From an uncultured Pelagibacteraceae bacterium (lineage in GTDB: Bacteria > Pseudomonadota > Alphaproteobacteria > Pelagibacterales > Pelagibacteraceae): a stretch of 64,000 bases of DNA. The notes beneath the pieces are model-generated. The model was not told the DNA's origin. It saw nothing but the letters and a program-made list of their open reading frames with translations, and did not search any database. Below, in pieces: positions 62,353 through 64,000 of this stretch (position 1 is its first letter; each line of letters begins with the position of its first letter). The translations under genes were made by a program, and so were the position numbers. The stretch is from assembly GCA_902588975.1 (NCBI GenBank), contig CACIRJ010000005.1, forward strand, positions 1-64,000, given 5' to 3'.

Positions 62353-63072
62353 TTAGAAATTATCCTTTAAATCCCTCAATTTTTTGAAATTTTCTAGATC
62401 ATTTGACTTAAGAAAAATGTTACAATTAAGTTCCACACCAATCGTCGATGGCATACTAGTTTTTCCTTGTTTAATTTTTTCTTTAATTTCTTTAATTTTT
62501 TTTAGTAATTCATTGTTATTGGAATCTTGTGTTAAACAAAATTCAGAATTCTTTAAAGTATACTCATGTCCACAATAAATTTTTGTATCTTTATCTAAAT
62601 TTTTTAAAATTTGTAGTGAGTTGTACATTTGCTCATAACTCCCTTCAAAAATCCTTCCACACCCCAAAGAAAATAAAGTATCTCCTGTAAAAATTAACTT
62701 ATTTTTAAAAAAATGAAAACAGATATGACCTATTGTATGACCAGGGACATGATATATTTTTGCTTCAAAAATATCTTCTTTCCAAATTTCACCATCATTT
62801 AAGCAAATATCAATCTGAGGTATTCTGTTTTTATCTCCGATATAACCCACTACTTCTGCATTAAATTTTTTTTTTAATTCCTCATTCCCGCCAACATGGT
62901 CATGATGATGATGTGTATTTAATATATATTTTAAATTTAATTTATTTTTCTCTAAATAATTTATAATTGGATCTGCTTCACCAGGATCAACAACACAACA
63001 ATTTCTATTAGCTTCATTGATTAAAATGTAAGAAAAATTATCTTCCAGACACTTAATAATTTCCACTTTCAT
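62353..63072 (-). CDS. gloB: Hydroxyacylglutathione hydrolase (glyoxalase II) family
   Basis: Metallo-beta-lactamase-fold hydrolase of 239 residues that releases D-lactate and glutathione from S-lactoylglutathione. The metal-binding motif THHHHDHVGG is intact, with further ligands in VPGHTIGHICFH and the Asp in FTGDTLFSLGCGR, and the C-terminal CGHEYTLKN matches GloB. It lies one base from metW. Glyoxalase I is not in the window. Confidence 0.92.
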   Translation of the reverse strand: MKVEIIKCLEDNFSYILINEANRNCCVVDPGEADPIINYLEKNKLNLKYILNTHHHHDHVGGNEELKKKFNAEVVGYIGDKNRIPQIDICLNDGEIWKEDIFEAKIYHVPGHTIGHICFHFFKNKLIFTGDTLFSLGCGRIFEGSYEQMYNSLQILKNLDKDTKIYCGHEYTLKNSEFCLTQDSNNNELLKKIKEIKEKIKQGKTSMPSTIGVELNCNIFLKSNDLENFKKLRDLKDNF

Positions 63073-63669
63073 TTAACTTTCTATTAAAAATATACCTAAG
63101 TGAGAGTCAAGATTTTTATAATTTAAATTTGACTCATTTATTTCTGAAATTCGACTTTTTTTTAAAGCGATAGACTTAAATATTTTAATATTCTTAGTAC
63201 TGCAAAAATTATAAAAATCTTTAATTGTGCACATATGTAAATTTGGCGTGTTATACCACTCATGAGGTAAATTTTCCGTTACAGGCATTGTGCCTTTGAA
63301 CAATAATTGCAGTCTAACTCTCCAGTAACCAAAATTAGGTATGGTAACAATTACTTTTTTTCCTACTTTAAGTAATTCATTAATTACTAATTCAGGATTC
63401 AGAAATGCTTGTAATGTTTGGCTTAAAATAACGTAATCAAAAGACGATTTAGGAAATTGTTTTAAATCGCTTTCAGCATTCCCTTCTATAACAGTTAATC
63501 CTTTTGATAAACAATTTTGAACTTTTTCTTTAGAAATTTCTAATCCACGAATATCTTTAGTTCTGTTTTCTTGTAAAAATTTCATTAAGTCTCCATTGCC
63601 ACAACCAACGTCGAGAACTCTAGTATTTTTCTCTATCAAATTAGATATAATATTAAATTCTTCTTTCAT
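63073..63669 (-). CDS. metW: Methionine biosynthesis protein MetW
   Basis: Methyltransferase-fold protein that accompanies MetX homoserine O-acetyltransferase in methionine synthesis. Motif [12 protein letters not shown]; later [17 protein letters not shown] and [20 protein letters not shown] are typical of MetW. The start is set at the ATG at 63669 ([13 protein letters not shown]), where the family normally begins; the frame extends to an ATG at 63705. Either choice overlaps metX (17 or 53 bases), indicating coupling. Confidence 0.9.
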   Translation of the reverse strand: MKEEFNIISNLIEKNTRVLDVGCGNGDLMKFLQENRTKDIRGLEISKEKVQNCLSKGLTVIEGNAESDLKQFPKSSFDYVILSQTLQAFLNPELVINELLKVGKKVIVTIPNFGYWRVRLQLLFKGTMPVTENLPHEWYNTPNLHMCTIKDFYNFCSTKNIKIFKSIALKKSRISEINESNLNYKNLDSHLGIFLIES

Positions 63670-64000
63670 TAATAATTTTGTAGGTTGAATTAATATAATC
63701 GCCAAGTGTTTTTAGGAAACTTGGAACATCAAGCAAAAATGAGTCATGTCCCTTATCAGATTCTATTTCAACAAATCCGACATCCGCACCAATAGAATTT
63801 AATGCTATAACTATTTCTCTATTCTCCGATGTTGGATACAACCAATCTGATGTAAATGATATTACAAAAAATTTTGTTTTAGTTTTTTTGAATGCATCAG
63901 ATAAATTTCCTTTGTACTGTTTGGATAAGTCAAAATAATCCATTGCACGAGTTATATATAGATAACTATTAGCATCAAATCTATCAACAAATACAGATCC
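63653..64000 (-). CDS. metX: Homoserine O-acetyltransferase MetX (C-terminal part, cut by window edge)
   Basis: C-terminal end of an alpha/beta-hydrolase-fold acyltransferase that activates homoserine for methionine synthesis. Reading through the window edge gives [20 protein letters not shown], the MetX hallmark. The catalytic Asp lies in [10 protein letters not shown] and the His in [12 protein letters not shown]. The ATG at 63943 is internal, not the true start. metW follows on the same strand and overlaps, the usual metXW arrangement. Confidence 0.92.
   Translation of the reverse strand, partial: GSVFVDRFDANSYLYITRAMDYFDLSKQYKGNLSDAFKKTKTKFFVISFTSDWLYPTSENREIVIALNSIGADVGFVEIESDKGHDSFLLDVPSFLKTLGDYINSTYKIINERRI

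Noticed and set aside
63670-63705. Upstream 12 codons of the metW frame
   Set aside because: They lie within metX and precede the usual MetW start; kept only as an alternative start.

Overview
The window is a gene-dense, very AT-rich stretch of an alphaproteobacterial genome. It very probably comes from SAR11 (Pelagibacterales, Candidatus Pelagibacter-like). The evidence is the low GC, one- to eleven-base gene overlaps almost everywhere, a DmdA closely resembling the Pelagibacter DMSP demethylase, alphaproteobacterial gene orders (rplS-leuCDB, F1-only atpHAGDC, sdhCDAB-mdh-sucCDAB-lpd, rplU-rpmA-obgE), and a structured leader before ffh of the kind described in Ca. P. ubique. No rRNA, tRNA, CRISPR, insertion sequence, integrase or phage gene was seen. 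The longest stretch without a protein gene is about 160 bases (22912-23070), and it holds the ffh promoter and leader RNA.

Layout. 1-8520: tail of a D-2-hydroxyacid dehydrogenase, a zinc-type alcohol dehydrogenase, a five-gene ABC importer (binding protein, terminator hairpin, two permeases, two non-identical GlpS/GlpT-type ATPases) and an amidase. 8521-13522: a TakP-like TRAP transporter (Tat-exported binding protein, terminator hairpin, enlarged small permease, large permease with a long coiled-coil tail). 13519-17635 (minus): a ketopantoate-reductase-family protein, an acyl-CoA synthetase and a gamma-glutamyltransferase. 17666-21177 (plus): MFS and EamA transporters, an alpha/beta hydrolase and an unknown secreted protein. 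21170-22911 (minus): ftsY and dapF. 22966-29259: ffh leader RNA, ffh, rpsP, trmD, rplS and leuCDB. 29292-33855: dmdC, dmdB and dmdA for DMSP demethylation. 33870-48247: asd, then a nearly continuous TCA-cycle block. 48251-50902: a methyltransferase and priA. 51005-55790: the F1 ATP synthase operon. 55783-62288 (minus): rplU, rpmA, obgE, proB, proA, nadD, rsfS, ctpA and rppH from a clear promoter at 62315-62342. 62353-64000 (minus): gloB, metW and the end of metX.

How the genes fit together. The window covers uptake of dissolved organic compounds (ABC, TRAP, MFS, EamA), carbon and reduced-sulfur gain from DMSP (dmdCBA), oxidation of acyl-CoA products through methylmalonate-semialdehyde dehydrogenase and the TCA block, and energy conversion by F1-ATPase. 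It also carries leucine, proline, lysine/diaminopimelate, NAD and methionine biosynthesis, and protein targeting (SRP and FtsY).

Most notable points: both membrane anchors of succinate dehydrogenase appear to lack the histidines that ligate heme b; the ffh leader can form a loop-to-start-codon pairing that suggests a switch; the TRAP large permease carries a roughly 335-residue soluble tail; both binding-protein-dependent transporters have a strong terminator hairpin right after the binding-protein gene; and rimM and rlmH are missing from their usual operon positions. Nothing in the window is clearly a wholly new system.
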